NCBI GenBank assembly: GCA_918807975.1
Contig: OU964934.1
Span: forward strand, 16,678,001 to 16,742,000
Source of the DNA: Aplidium turbinatum
Taxonomy: Eukaryota; Chordata; Ascidiacea; Aplousobranchia; Polyclinidae
Length of the DNA: 64,000 bases
Reading direction: 5' to 3'
The position numbers and the translations under genes were made by a program. The notes below the pieces were generated by a model. That model was given only the letters and a program-made list of their open reading frames with translations, was not told where the DNA came from and did not search any database. Below are positions 1-15,100 of this stretch, one piece after another (positions within the stretch are counted from its first letter, which is position 1; every line of letters starts with the position of its first letter).

Positions 1-56
1 TATTGTATGACCAGATTTGGTGTTGTTTATCAAAATTGGTTATGTTTTGCTTTTAG

Positions 57-142
57 TGATGTGGAAAGCCATTTCCTAAACATTAGTTTATCTGCTCTCA
101 CAACTCGAAATGCTTCAGCTCAAAGACGTTGCTATGGAATAA
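57..142 (+). CDS. Exon B0
   Basis: Unpaired at the left edge, so its A partner must lie upstream. Opens DVESHFLNIS and ends AQRRCYGI. Two sequons (NIS, NAS). 86 nt, one codon shorter than usual. Acceptor ttttag, donor gtgaga. Confidence 0.85.
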
Positions 143-3100
143 GTGAGAAAATTCCTTTTTATCATACAAATGGTGTTTTGTTGCTGTTCACTTTTAACTT
201 AAATGCAAAAACATAGTCATCTAACACGAGATTTAGGCGCGTGAATTGTGGTCGTTGCTTGTGATGAACTGATAAATTAGCAGAAATATAATGAAGAGAG
301 AGTGATTTGCTGTGTCAGACAAAATTAAGATCCTGGTCAAGTATTTTCTAATCTTTTAGGCAATTTAAAATGACCAAAAGTGATTTAAATTGTAGGTGTG
401 AAAAGACTCAAAACCTTATTTTAAAACTTTTATTAAAAAAACACCCTTGTTTAAAAACAACTAGATTTTTTTTATGTTTCAAAGCAAACGATATTTACAA
501 TTTGTTTTTGTTGTTCTTAGCAAAACAACCACAATAAAGGTATTCACATCATCTTCATCACCTTGAAGCCATTGTTGTCTATGAACTTCTTTCAGAATTT
601 CCTAGAGGTTGCTATCACTTCAGAGGACCGCATCGAAATGAGTGCTTGATCATTGTTTTTGAACAAGAAGGCTGTGTTAGAGATGGTTGGAGATATCCCC
701 ACAATATGACAGGAGTACAAAACAGAACCATGCACCAGCTTGATTTATAGTACGTTTGTAGTTTATCATTATATTATAACGGTTTACGTTACGCATTGTT
801 AATGCGTTCTTCCTTACACGTTTATCATAAATCTATGTGAACATGTTAACAACAACTCTTCACGATAGTGGCATATATAATTGTGTAAAAACATAATGTC
901 TTACACGTTTTCATTGTTTTAATGTCTTACACATATTCCTCAATCTAATTACGTTTTTCAGTGGTCTTCGTGCATTCTACCGCAACTTAACTGCGAAAGC
1001 TATTCATCCAAGTTTGGATACCCAATCTCAACTGGACTGCTTCGGGATACGTGAGGAAAAAGTCTTTAATGCACATTTTAAAGATTTGTGATTTTTTTGT
1101 CATAAAGTCGAACTTGGAATGTAGCCTAAAACTGGCATAACTTCACTATGGAGGGTTGTTGTTCATTGCCGCCCTTTGAACCTTTCTTTGCGAGTCTACT
1201 AGTCGAGGGTGCCTATCTTCTACTTCCCTATTAGTATTTAAGGTAGTGGATTAGTAACATGGATTAGATGCCAGTGCAACCATCAAACAGCATTTTATTA
1301 GTCAGTGGCGACGCTTGTCTGTAACCTTTGCTATTTGGTAAATGTAGTCTCATCATTGTGACATCACATTTTACTAACTGTGCGCTGTCAGCGTGTACCC
1401 GCTGTTGGTAACCATTGTGATTTGAACTAGAAATTCCGAGACATCAAATCTCGGTCCTTGTTGACATTGAAGCAGTGTCTTCAAACGTTCAATCAATGTC
1501 GAGAGCTGTTTTACCGTCTGGGGTATAGTTGTATACTGCATTTGCTTTGCAGGGTTTGCGAATGGCTGTCATTTCTACAGAGGACCCCATCCAGTAGATT
1601 GCCTCATCACTATCTGGCGTAGAGTTGGATGTATTGATTTTGGTTGGAAATTTCCACCAAATATTACCCCTACCGTCAATATGAGTTGGAATTACATGAC
1701 TTTAGTGTAAATGCTTGTGATTAATTGTCTTTTAATCAATTATCGCATCATTTACACTGCTTTACTAAGACTGGAAAGGCTATCTTTTTTTGGTTTAGCA
1801 GTTAATGCAATAATTTCGAATAAACAAGAATAAATCAATCAGCCAGCCAAAAACACTTTGGGACACTGCACGACATAGGAAACGCTGGAAAAATTGAATT
1901 CACAAATTAGCTCTGCTTGTTTGTTTATATGTGGCGCTATTGAAACAAAATAAATTGACTTGACTTGAGCATCTCTAGTTCATCACAGACCGCATCGGCT
2001 ATGATACAAACATGCATAGCTAAAGATAGTATTATTACATGCTCGAAGCTCACTTGTACAACACTCACAATGAAATAAACTAGGTCTCTTTTTGCTGGCT
2101 GTCGTACCAAGGCCTATCTATCTTTCAATATAGTATTTGTCTTAAAGTTGACACAGAATGCTAATATTTTTTATTTACAGTGAAGTAAATCAAGCGATGT
2201 CTGATATTCTCCAACATGCTGTCTACCCCACATTACATGTAAGATCTCAACTGGATTGTTTTGGATTGAGTAAGTTATATTTTGTCACTTTCTAAAGCTG
2301 CTTACTGCCATATCAATTCATCAGTGAAAGTGTTTAGTCCACTTAATAAATTGTCTATTTGTATTGTTCGATCAATTTGGTTTGTCTCTGCAGTAACATG
2401 GCACGTTGCTTCCCTATATGACGTAGACTTGATGTTTTACAACAACTTTCACTTTTATATTTTTGTCAAGACATATTTGAAGACTTTAATTTTCAATACA
2501 CTTTAGAAGAGAAGTTATACAAATCCACATTACTACGAAGCTTTGTCATCTCTTTTCGGCATATTTGATAATTTGAACGGATTAATTGTGAAGAAGGGAT
2601 CGTTCTTCCTGGCTATCAGCTCAAGGTGGAGCACTCACTAGTACAGCAGCAATTGCGATTCGCTAACCATAACAGTGTCTATTGCTGTCAATTCTTGCTA
2701 CAATCGGCTGCCAAGAAACATATTGAGCGGATTAATTTTACTGGATGAGTGTGAAAAGTCCACACTTTAAATTGTTGGAATAATAATGCTATTTACAGTT
2801 AAAGTTATTTTTGTAATTTAACCGTGAATAAAGATACCTTTTCCATTGAACCAAATTCAATATTTTTTTTTGTTAGGGTTTGCTAAAGGCTGTCGTCATT
2901 ATAGAGGATGGCATCCAAACTTATGCTATAAATCTCTATGGGAGAAAGTTGGTTGTTTGAAAGAGGGTTGGCAATATCCTAGTAACTTAACAGGCATGCA
3001 GAATATCACTTGGGGAACGTATAACTTAAGGTACGTAATTTTTTGGGGGTTATCATGAAAACCAAAGATGATTTAAAAAAACAAAAAAAAACAGCTCAGA

Positions 3101-6100
3101 ATGCTGCCGAACCAACTGTAATCATTTCTTTAAACTCTTTTACGACGCCTGACGATGAAAAGTGATTACTATTCAGTGCAAACTAAAGTAGTTTCAAAAT
3201 CTAAATATCATGTAACTGCCCTAATGACTTTGTTAATTAAACGTTTTTTTCCCAAGAACGCTTGAAGAATATTTGGAAAATATCAGTCTTGCAGCCATTC
3301 ATCCATCACTTGACCCAGCATCTCAGCTGGACTGCTTTGGAATAAGTGAGCTTTCTTTCACTATGCATGAGCAGCATTTTGTATGTTTTTTGTCGTATTT
3401 AGACTTACGCCCTGTGGTTGAAGACTTAGATTAAGTGGAAGAAAAGACAAGGAAATCAGTTTTTGTGTCCACCTTCAAGCATGCCTTTAAGTGTCTTGCC
3501 AAAGACACAGCCACATGCTCTTGAGCGGTGTTGAACCGGTACCCTTTCGAACGTCGAACCTGTGCACTCACCACTCTGCTATGAAGCCGACATGTTGCAT
3601 GATCATAAGGTTCATAACTATTTAGCAAAAACTTGATACGTATGATCATGCAAACTTAACAACACATGTATTCCTCGGTCGCTTAAGTGTCTGATTCTAG
3701 TAGGGATAAATATGGCAGCGTTGTTTAGTTGCTTAAGTTATGTAGATAAAGATTTGTTTTCCCAAGATTTTACTAATCGCCACAGTGTCGTATACTTTTA
3801 CAATCATGAAATCTATAATATTATGCACAATAATCATTTCACAGTAAATACTAACCAGCCATTTACATGGTTAATTGGTTAACCATTTGAGCAAATATAG
3901 TTGCTACTCTCCTAACACCTTACCAGGCTATTTGACTGTTAACTAGGTTTTTAGAAGATTCTTATTCACATAGAACCTTACCATTATTAAATGCTTTTTC
4001 ATTCATCCGACTGCAATTACCTTTATCCAGACCCCTGTTATGTTATGGCAAGTCATATTGTGTTTTTGCTTGGGTAGTCGAAATTTATAAATATTGAAAA
4101 AAATTATGATTTAGAGTTTCCAAAAGGGTGTCACTTTTATCGTGGACCACATTCCGAGGAATGCCAAACCACCATATGGTACGAACAGGGATGCATCAGG
4201 GAAGGCCATGGCTTTCCATCAAACATCAGCATCACTAGGAACGGCTCAATCAACTCAATGAATTTAAGGTTAAATTGTATTGTGAACTATGTTTATTTCT
4301 AACGGATGTGTAAACGTCGTCAAGTGAGTTTTGTCACAACAATGCTTTTCAAACTGAAGTTTCGATCTGCCCTGAGAGCTGTTAGATTATTTTGTGAGAG
4401 TTGCATTGTTTCCCTGAAGATGATGCCATTTGTTTGAAGAAATATTGAAATAAAAATTGAAAGTGACGAGAGATTATTTTTTTTCGAATGTCCATGATCT
4501 TTTGTGCTGCTGAATCATACCTCGTCTGTTGTATTGCGTACAGAGAACACAGAGCATACGTGTACGACTTGCATCAGCGATCTTATGCGCTTGACGTGGA
4601 AGCTCAATTGCTCTGCTACGGAATAAGTAAGAACAAATCATACGAAAGATTAGCTGACATTACTGATGAATTAAAAAGTCTTTTATTGATGAGCAATGTT
4701 GAACCTCCAATGCTCATATACAAGTTTTTATCTGGTCCCGTAAAATTGTAATTATTTGTTGTACTTTTTTAGAATTTGCACCTGGTTGCCGTTACTACAG
4801 AGGACCCCATTCGACACCCTGCCTAACTAGTTTATGGCGGAGGGTAGGTTGTTTGGAACAGGGCTGGCAATACCCTCCTAACATGACCAGAAAACAAAAC
4901 TTTTCGTTCTACAATTTAAACCTTGTGTAAGTTCTAGCATAATTACATTCTAAAATATGTTTTAATGACCTGCCATATGATACCAGTAACTACTATAGGT
5001 TAAAGACTTGTTGAGTTATTTCAAATATTTAAACTCGTATTCGTATATTTGAAAATGTGCTTCATTTTAAATAGTAGCCTGTAAAATCCTTGCTTGGTTT
5101 TTGTGTAATCCATCGTCATACGTTGCGGAAAAGGCATGTGGTGAAAAGATGGAAATAACCACCATTTATGTTATTTCGCAACTAATTGCTTGCCGTGGGC
5201 CTTGAACTGAAAACAAATTCTGAGTTGACTATCGTGCTAAATTTGGTATTTAGAATTAACTATTGATTAATATTATCGGCAGCTTGCTATTATAGAATAG
5301 GGTAATTATTTTTGAGCTATTGGCAGCTTTGCGACAGCTTCTCATCAAAATACTTTCACATTCACATGTTATTCAGCGAAGTGGAAGATTTTATGATGAA
5401 CATTACAAAAGCAGCAGTCACTCCCGTTTTAGACAAGCAAGCTCAGCTCGACTGTTTTGGCTTTGGTAAGACTGCATAACTTTGTATGGCACGTTCTAGA
5501 CTTGTTATTAACGGAATTATTTTCACAAAGATTTAATTCAGTTTAGTAGATGGTGTTTGAACGTGTTACCAAGCTGCAATATACGTTTGTACACCAATTT
5601 AAATTAACATGTACTCTTTGTAACCAAAGAATTTCTGTTGATGTGCATATATTTTAACTTTGAAACGAGAAACCCCAGTTAGCAAATCAGTCGTTTTTTG
5701 TCATTATCTTCAGTCAACGTCTGCAGACGTTGAATTAATGTAAAAAAGGATTGATTTGCTGACCGCGATTAGACACAAAATGACATCTCGTATTCATCAA
5801 GTCAAGCTTTGATTTACAGTGTTTCCGAGTGGTTGTCATCACTATAGAGGCCGACACCCTGAAGATTGTTACATCACAATGTGGCATAGTGTAGGTTGTA
5901 TAAAGGAGGGATGGAGATATCCTGCTAATCTAACAATAACGAGGAATGGCTCGTTGAACGTGAAGACTTTGAGGTAGCGAAAGAAACTTTTTGTTATCGT
6001 ATGAAACTCAAGAAGTGTTTTATCACGAATTTTTATGTATCCTTGAAATAGAAAATCATTACGCTAAGTTACTTTATACAATAGTAAGGCGTTCTGTCTA

Positions 6101-9100
6101 AGGTGTGTTTAGTGTTTGCTGCACTGAGGAGACCTTCTGGTTGAAGAAGTTGCGCCCTGTCTGGACTTAAGCTTACTGATGTTGTGAATATAACGACCAT
6201 ACGTAATTTTACAGAATTCCACGTATCGTTACTAACGTTTATTTGTTGCTTTTAAGCGTCAAAGAATGTACAGAAGGCTCTGAATAATCAATGATGTTAT
6301 GTTTTGTTTTTTTTACGCTTTCTGTGCCTCAGTTAGGCAATAAAATCCATGTGTATGTCAACATTTAAGTATGCCATTAAGTGTCTTGCCGCCAGGGACA
6401 CAGCCAGGTGCTGTCGGTTTGTTTCGAACTGGCGTCCCTCGAACGTCGTACACAGCTTTTAATTGAGTTTTGCTTTTAGCAGCAAGATCGTTGTTTACTT
6501 CACAAATGTTGATGCAAAAGACCTGTTTTAGCCTGATGCTTTTTGGAACACAGTTTTTTGGTCATTGCACATGGCTACGAAAGTGTGTTCCAAAAAATAG
6601 TAACAAACCGCTACTACCACAGCGAACTCGCAGCATCAGGCGAAAACAGATTGTTTGTATCTACATTTGTGGGGTAAACAGCTTCCTTTATTCGATCACA
6701 CTGCCGATTTTAAAGGTTTTGTTATCTTTTGCTGTTTTTGTGCCACATAGACTTTCAAATTTTACTTCATCCAACCTACTTTACTGTTGTTCATTTCTTC
6801 AGAGAAGTGCAAGAATTCATGTACATTGTAATTGAAAAGGCAGTTTTTCCGAACTTACAGAAACAATCTCAGTTGGACTGTTTTGGCATTGGTGAGGGAA
6901 TTTCTTAATATTTTCCTAGTTTTTAATTTTTGGTTGAGCATGTAGAACAGGGATTCTTAACTACGCCCCTCAACCATTTTTCCTGCGGTCCTCATAAGAA
7001 CTTCCCAAAATTCCAAAAAAAATCGCGGTTGTTACATAACGTACGTGCTAGCAAAAAATGTCTCATGACAACCTTTCTTCACACTACAGATACAGAGCAA
7101 TTAACTGTGTTTATCAGGGGAGCTACGCCTGACTTTAACACTTGCGAGCAATTCGCGTTCCATTCACGGCACACCAAACGGAATATACAATATACATGTT
7201 TTGTGAATTTCGTTTAACTCTTCTGGAAGCACATGCGGACTCTTCAAAGCTGTTTAGTTGCAACAGATAGGTATCCTTCCATGTTCACTAAGAATCAAAG
7301 TCTTCATGGACTCCTTTACAGATGGCGTGATGAGGATAATCTTACCCCGGTGATGTGACACCACTGCACTTATACCAAGAAAATATCGTTGCTAAGTCAC
7401 TGAAGATATCTAATGTGATAGAAATCGTAACATCAACAGTTAATTGGATTCCTGTAAATGTGGTTTACCAGCACAAACGTATTTCTGGAAGATATTGATG
7501 CTGACTATGGAGAGATTCTCATGTTCACTGCCGTTCGGTGGTTACGCCATGCTCTGGTTAGGCCAGAGCACCAACTCAACGGATCATTTAAAACTCAAAA
7601 GTACACTAGGCTTATTAGCGACGTGATTTGATTATTTGAAAGTCGCATTAACGGTATCAATTTTTTCCGGTCTCTGATGAAAATATTTGCAACACCTACG
7701 GCAATAGACGCAGCTACCGCCTCCCGATGATTTTCAGTCCGAGCTGCTACTTATTTGCAATCAGATGTGGAGCTGACGCAAGCATTCAAATGTGATCATC
7801 TGTTTCACTTCTAGAGTCGAGTCCCAGAAAGAATATACTTAACTTGATGACCAATGCACTGAAAAATGCCTCTGTATTCGGTTCAACATAACCTTCGTAT
7901 GTGAAGCACTTTTCAGCTAAATAGTTGGAAGTAAAACCAAATATCACAACCGATCGACGAACCATCCACTTTAACCAGCTTTTCAGTACAGCATTTTTCA
8001 AGATTACTTTTAATAAAGCTCCAAGCCAAAATCCAATTCCACATTAAATTGCTTTGTATGTGTTCGTTTTTATAGTACATGTCATATATTCTTTTGTGAG
8101 TTGTTTGCTTTTGTTGCGACCCATGACAAAACTGAAGTTTTGAATTTGGCCTCGTGCTGAAAAAAGTTAACAACTGATGTAGAACAATGCAATATGTCTT
8201 TTGAAGTAAAACTTTTTCTTGTTTTTGTTTATTTTTTTATTTATTTTTTGTTAAAACATTAATTTGTGAACTTGTTTTTCCTTCTAAATAAGGAAAACCA
8301 CAGAAGTGTTGGAGTAAGTTCCTGTATGTTTTCCTAATAACAAAAACTTGGTTTGGGTTATATCTCTGCAAAAATTGAGAGGAAAATTTTGGTTTAAATA
8401 TCAAGCCATCTTTTTAGCTTTCCCTTGTGGTTGCCGCTACTACAGAGGCCCCCACACTGAAGATTGCCTGTTAACGATTTGGGATAGAGTTGGTTGCTTA
8501 GAAGAAGGTTGGCAAAACCCGCACAATCTCACAGGGATGCAAAACCTATCACTGGGCAACTTGAATTTGAGGTGTGTTCGCTTTCTTGACTACGATTCAA
8601 ACTCAGTTTTGTATATTGAAATATGGTTTCGAAAACTACTTCGCTTTTGGTACCACAGACAAGCAAGGCACAGCAACACAACATGGTTGAGAATTATAAC
8701 AATTTATTTTACATATTTACAAATACTTTTTACCATTGAATGTTTTCGGCTTAACTTAAGCCTTTATGAGAAATAGTTTTAGAAGCAATTTTTTTGGGTG
8801 AAAGTAGTAATGATATTAATTTCATAAAGCTGCATTCATCTGTCTGTGATTCTCTTCCAAACGCTTTGTCTTTTAAAAGAAATGCTTTTTCACATTCAAA
8901 TTCACAGAGAAACCGAAGAATACATGCGTAATATCTCGTTGAGAGCAAATCACCCCAACTTGATCAAATCAGCACAATTGGATTGCTATGGAATGGGTAC
9001 AGAAGTTTAACTAGAATAATATACTTAGAATAATAATTTTTTTGTAAATTTATATTGATGCAAACCTTCTTCAATGTTTATTCTTGTGATAATAATGTGT

Positions 9101-12100
9101 TGCTCTCAGCGCTTCTCAACAGTTTTAGCGTATCTACATAAGCACAGTTTTAGTATCACATTTTGCATGTACCTATGGCCGATATAGCATCAAAGCCTCT
9201 TTGACTTTGTAAAGATGGGAACTCTATGCAACCAAAGAACTGGTTATCTGCAAAAATATTGGACTAACCGCAATATATTTTCAGTGTATCCTAATGGATG
9301 CCGGTACTACAGAGGGCCCCACCCTCTTGACTGTCTGGATAGGTTGTGGAATAGTGCAGGCTGCGTTGCCGCTGGATTTGATCATCCCAGTAACATATCG
9401 AGGAGAAAAATGGCTTTACTTAACAAGTTGAATTTAAGGTAGCCTACTGTGTTTTTTATTTTGCAATAGTAGGCTTACTATTTTGTTGCAAAGTATATGA
9501 ATTCCTATTAATAATAATAATAATTTATTTTACATCAGTTGGGTACAAAATAGCGTCAATGAAAAGTTTCCACCACTGGCGATTTTCATCCAACTGTCCC
9601 AGTTCTTCCGGACTGTGTAAGAGATCGAACGGATCTTTGTAAGAGATCGAACCCTTCGCATGAATGTTTCTGCTGGTCTTCCTTGATTTCATTTGTTTTT
9701 GATATTATAAATTCAGCTTATTGAATGTTGTGTTCTATGCCCCAACCATTAAAGTTGAAGTTTGCTGACTTATTAAAGCAGGGGAGTTTCTGCTACAGCA
9801 CAGTATAAGAAGTCATTGTGAATTATTCAGTCCATTAAACTTTGAAAATTCTACTTAATGATTGTATGTAGAATGTCTTAATGGTATTTTGAAATTTTCA
9901 TGTTGGTTTCCATGTTTCACAAGGATAAGTAAAAACGGGAAAAAGAAGTGTTTCATATCGCTTAAGTTTTAAAGTTGATGACAAAGAATTTCTATTACAA
10001 ATCGTAAACTAAGTTTCAAAAATTGTTGGTATCTTGAACTTTCTAGCTAGGTGTACGACTTGGTTATAAGCATGCAGAAATATTTTTGTTTCAAATAATA
10101 TCTTGTTTTAAAAGCCATTTTTATGTTACAGAGAAATTTCTGATCAATTTCTTCATTTAATTCAATCAGCATTGGGATTACTTGGAGATATGCAAGCACA
10201 GAAAAAATGCTTTGGAATTGGTAATTTTGCCATGTTTCAACTTTTTTACGAATTCCTACTTTAAAAATAGTTGCTTGTTAATATTGTTTTAAAACAAAAT
10301 CTAGTAATTTCATGCAAAGGCAATAGTAAAACTATTTTCATATATTACTTCAGTAGTTGCCTGCGTTGGTGTTTCAAAATTATTAAATCTTTCAAAGTTA
10401 GTAGCCTATATCGCGTCTTTAGAATCAAATGTTTCATAAGTTTCGAAGCGACACACTTAGAAGAATTTGTTGGACTCGCGACGCACTTATGACGATTGAT
10501 GACATTGACGAAGCGATATGAGCTAAATATGTTGGCACACAAGATCAAAAACCAGTAATCTATATGCTCATTTAATGGTTTTCTATAAATTTTATCAAAA
10601 ATGAATAGAATATTTGCCACCTTTACAAAGAATTCCTTCCCTTTTGTATTTTTAATCATTATTAATTCGTTGTCATCACTCAATCATGACACAAGTGTTT
10701 AGTGGTGAGATACTGCTAACTAATGTATGCAATTTTAAGTTAAGCATAGATCAACAATATGCAGTCTCAAAACAATTAAGTTAATTATTGCCAACATAGT
10801 CTTATTAAAAGATTTAACTCATTTACATGATTTTTTTAGTTAGAAAGAAAAAATTTATGCGATGTCTTTTGAAATTTCAAACGACGCACCACCACCAGTG
10901 CAGTGATACACATTGTTATACAAAACATCACTGTAATACATAACTAAGACACAACCAATTTTTAAATTTCGTAATCAATCATGCTGCGAACTCGGAAACT
11001 TTTCGGCCCCCCTGAAATCGCTTCGTGGACCCCTGGTTGAGAACCACTGCACTATGTTTTTGAATTAGTTTCAGTTAATTAGTTTTACTTACCTCATTTC
11101 TTAAAAAAATTTAATTCACCAAAAATGCTTTAAATTTTCCAATACAAGCCAACGAAGCTACTCAATTGAACACTTCGTTGGTGGTACAAGATTGGAGTTG
11201 GCGAGGTGGCAACTCTATTGAATCTTTTATTCCGTCAAAGGAATAAGATTTTCATTGTATTATTTTGTTGACGAACGCAGCGCAAAAACTTTTTCATTTA
11301 TTTTTAGTGTTTCCATGTGGGTGTTCACATTACAGAGGACCTCATCCAGACAACTGTCTCATAGAGTTGTGGCGTCGGGTTGGTTGCATTGAAGAAGGCT
11401 GGCAATATCCTCCTAATATGACAGGGAAAGAAAACGCTTCGTTACACTATCTCAATCTCGTGTGAGTTCAATGTCAAAACTTGTTTTCCTTTAAGAACGA
11501 TCATCATTCATTTGTCTCTACTTTAGTAAATGAGACTTGGCCTATGTCCCCACTATCAGGGGTCCGCCCAGTTGTTGTAGCTACTTCACCATGCTTCCAG
11601 GCTATAGGAGCTAATTCTATCAAGGTTTCTTACTCTGATGTCTTCTTTTGCCAACTCAGGCCATCTCTTTTCTTTCCCAAAATGGAAAGCTTTGCCAAGT
11701 TTAAGGTGATGACCGCAAGTGGGCCAAGTTAATTTGGGCCGATTGAACGGAAATATCTTGCGGACACATTGGTTCTGTCACAAACGTTTTTATGAAGCTA
11801 TTTACTTTTTATGACTGCATCTTATAACCGCATCAGTGAACTCCTCCTGTGAATGTGGTGCCGAGGAACAGACCGCATACCACATCATCAATGACTGTTC
11901 CATCTTCAAGCCACCTAACGGAGTGGAAGGTCTGCGTGTCATGGATGATGAAACCAAAGACTGGCTGCTCTCAAGCAGCCTTCCAGTGTAGTCCGGGAAT
12001 ATCGTGAATCTGTGGTGGTAAAAGGATGGACCCTCGGCCCCAGAGGCTCAGACGACGACGAGTGAACCATTCCTTTTCTAGTTTGATTCATTGTTAGCAG

Positions 12101-15100
12101 TTGTTCAGTCTGTGAAAAGGGGTCGATAACTAGGAAGCATTTTTGAATTTATGATCGTAAAATTACAAAACTTTAACGTATTTTAGAGAAATTGAAAATC
12201 GCTACAGAAATATAACCATGAGAGCTTTGGAACCAAATTTGGACACTCAAGCACAGTTCAACTGCTTTGGAATGAGTAAGCACAAAATTAATAACTATTT
12301 TCCAATACTTCGTTATAGTTGAAGAAATACGTGCTGACTGCTGATGTCTCCTAACCTCTGTTCTGGTTCCTCCGTGTTATTGATTTAAGATCATTTAAGA
12401 TACAATCAAAAACTTAAACTTAACTAAACAAAATTAGTCAGGTTCGGTAAATCGGTATAATTTATTGATAAAGCTTTTGCCATCGTAAAGTCAGCTTCTT
12501 CAGTATTTTATTCAAATAGAATGTGCTTATGTTTGCCGCTTTGTCAATCCACTTTTGTAAGATAAATTGGTGATGGTTATTGATCATCAAATTGTTCAAA
12601 TGTTAGTGAATTGAACGAGCAACAGCAAACACTACAGACATGATAATTTGACATTATTTGGACTTTGTCGTTGATTTACTCTGAACACAAAATTCCCTGA
12701 CATTGCATACGTTGGATCCAAACCTGTGCTTCTCTCCTGCATCGGCTTGACTGGGCGTGTTGTTGTTCTCTAACAAGTTAAATTGCTTACTCCATTGTTT
12801 TTGAGTGCAGTTTTATACGGCCTAATGCTGAAACAGACCACATAAGACATCTCTTCTTTCATACTGGAAAATGGTGCAAAATAATACACAAAAACATTGA
12901 CAAGTGTGAAAATGTTCATTATGGAATGCCCTAGTTCATTTAGACTCTAACGATCTGTTTTAGCCTGATGCTGCGAGTTCGTTGTGGCAATATCGAATTG
13001 CACTAGCTTTCGGAACACAGCTCCCTAGTCATGTGCTATGACAAGGGAGCACAGAGGGAACACACAGAACACAGTTCCCTTGTCATAGCACATGACTAGG
13101 GAACTGTGTTCCGAAAGCTAGTGCAATTCGATATTACCACAACGAACTCGCAGCATCAGGCTAAAACAGATCGTTAGAATCTACACTGTGAAGTAAGCAA
13201 CGATCATGCTACTAAAAGCGAAACTCAATCAATTGCTTAACATTTAGAGTTCCCAGCTGGATGTGAGTACTACAGAGGACCTAATCCACTTGATTGTTAT
13301 GTGTGCATATGGACGGAGGCGGGTTGTAGTGATCATGGCTATGATTATCCAATCAATATGACTGGATGGAAAGTCAGACGGCTTGCCCCATTCAATTTAA
13401 GGTGAGTTGATATTCCTACCACACTAATTTCACCTGATTTAAAAGGAGTCGTTATTTAACTTCTTTTTATAACTTTTTTAAAATTTTCATGATAGAGATT
13501 TGTTGCTTAGCACCACAGATACAAGGTAGAAAAATTTTCAATGCCGTCAGTACAGGTCATCAACAAAACAGCCAAGTCTGTATCAAAGACACATAATGGC
13601 ATACCAAAATAAGAGAAGCAGCTGACCCGAAGACTAATATGTCACTTCGCTGCTTCCTGTCCGTTGTATCGCAATGGGCGTAAAAATAAAAACAAAATTG
13701 CGTATTATTATTATAGTGATGTCACATTAATTATTATAGTGATATCACAATTTATACGTAAATCTTTCAACAGACAACTTAAAGAAAGATTTTACAACTT
13801 ATCACAGTTGGCATTGTCGCCAAATGTAAAAGCTCAACGTGAATGCTTTGGAATGAGTAAGCTTTTCAAATTGTTCATTCAAGTTATTGAGATAATATAT
13901 GTCTTTGAATTAAAAAAGCGTCTTAGGAATCCTTGCAGTTTCATATGCCTACAGCGGCTTTGAACCATGAAACACTGGCCTGGTCAGTGAAGTTGTTAAA
14001 TGGTATCTGGAAATTTTGCTTAAAGCATTGCCTGTAAACTTTACTTATCCTTTGCTACCAAGTGTGCTGTAGACAAGAGTAATCAAAGCAGACAGTACAA
14101 GCATGTGTGTTGCTTGTAACCGTTCCATTGTGACGAAATAATACTGCATCCGACACCCCATGTTCTTCCAATTAAAATCACAGACTCATGTAGACCTATT
14201 GATTGTATTGTATTGATCAAACACTAACATTGATTTCTTCCTATTGTTCAAATAATTTTTACAAATCCTGACTTGTTGTTGGTATAGAGTTCATGCCGGG
14301 CTGCACCTTCTACAGAGGTCCACATACAGCGCAATGTTTAAATAATGCTTTTGTCAAAGTTGGCTGCGTTCCTCAAGGCCAGCATTATCCTGCGCACCTG
14401 CCATGTTCAGAAATGGAGGTTCTCAGCAAAATGACCTTGCAGTAAGTGAAGATAGTCAAGTTATTACAAGTTTATACAAATACAGAAAAGTTTCGGTATT
14501 TATCAAGATGATTGTTTTTTCAAGCAACATTTATTACGCTCATGTGATGAATGCAAAAGTAAAAGCAGAAACATATGAGATGTTTTATTGCACCACGGTC
14601 GTCTTGCGCACCATCTCAATGCGCATCCTCAGAGCAAATGACGCACAGAAAATGTTATTCGCTCTGAGGATGTGCAAGAATGCGCATCTACCAAGAGTGC
14701 GCATTCTCATGATGCGCAAAATGTCAGTGAAGCAATAAAACAACTTGTAGGTTTCTGCTTTTACTTTCGCATTTATCAGCTGAAAGATAAAATTATGACG
14801 TGAAAAGTTTATACAAGTCACTTATGTATTATTATCATTTTCATGGATAAGTCTAATCCCAGTCAGCAAAGGTTCGTGGGGCCCACTTGGGCTGCATATG
14901 GGTTACCCACATTGTATTGCGTGGGCCCCAGTACGTATGTGTCCACGGTTTGCAGAAATTTCCCAAGTGGGCAGCCCACCTACGTCTAATGGGTGGGCAG
15001 CCCACCATGAAACCATTATTAAAATGTAAACCGCCGTCGCATTGTATCGTTGTATATATTCAATTTTTATGATTATTGCACTTTAATATAGCATAATGGA

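Larger units (their letters stand above)
143..6802 (+). other. Introns between B0 and B6
   Basis: Introns 143-595, 750-961, 1051-1552, 1707-2180, 2270-2876, 3031-3256, 4269-4543, 4627-4772 and 4927-5376 hold nothing I recognise beyond AT-rich sequence. 3346-4114, 5466-5819 and 5974-6802 hold the SINE and MITE copies listed separately. Confidence 0.6.
6892..13247 (+). other. Introns between B6 and A10
   Basis: 8572-8907 and 8997-9284 are plain. 9439-10131 has a short (AAT)n run near 9510 and otherwise nothing. 10221-11307 is AT-rich and has a hAT-like end (ggttgagaaccactg) finishing at 11046 with no visible left partner. 11462-12186 holds the LINE tail; 12276-13247 holds a hairpin MITE. Confidence 0.5.

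Noticed and set aside
4488-4751. 87-codon stand-alone gene
   Set aside because: The frame is exon B4 plus intron read on both sides.
10345-10683. 112-codon minus-strand frame
   Set aside because: AT-rich, overlaps another frame, no recognisable motif, inside an intron.
11010-11046. A complete hAT MITE ending at 11046
   Set aside because: The right end (ggttgagaaccactg) is clear, but I found no left end or matching duplication, so only an end fragment can be claimed.
14403-14821. Overlapping frames on both strands around 14.4-14.8 kb
   Set aside because: They read the arms of a palindromic MITE, which is why both strands give similar peptides.
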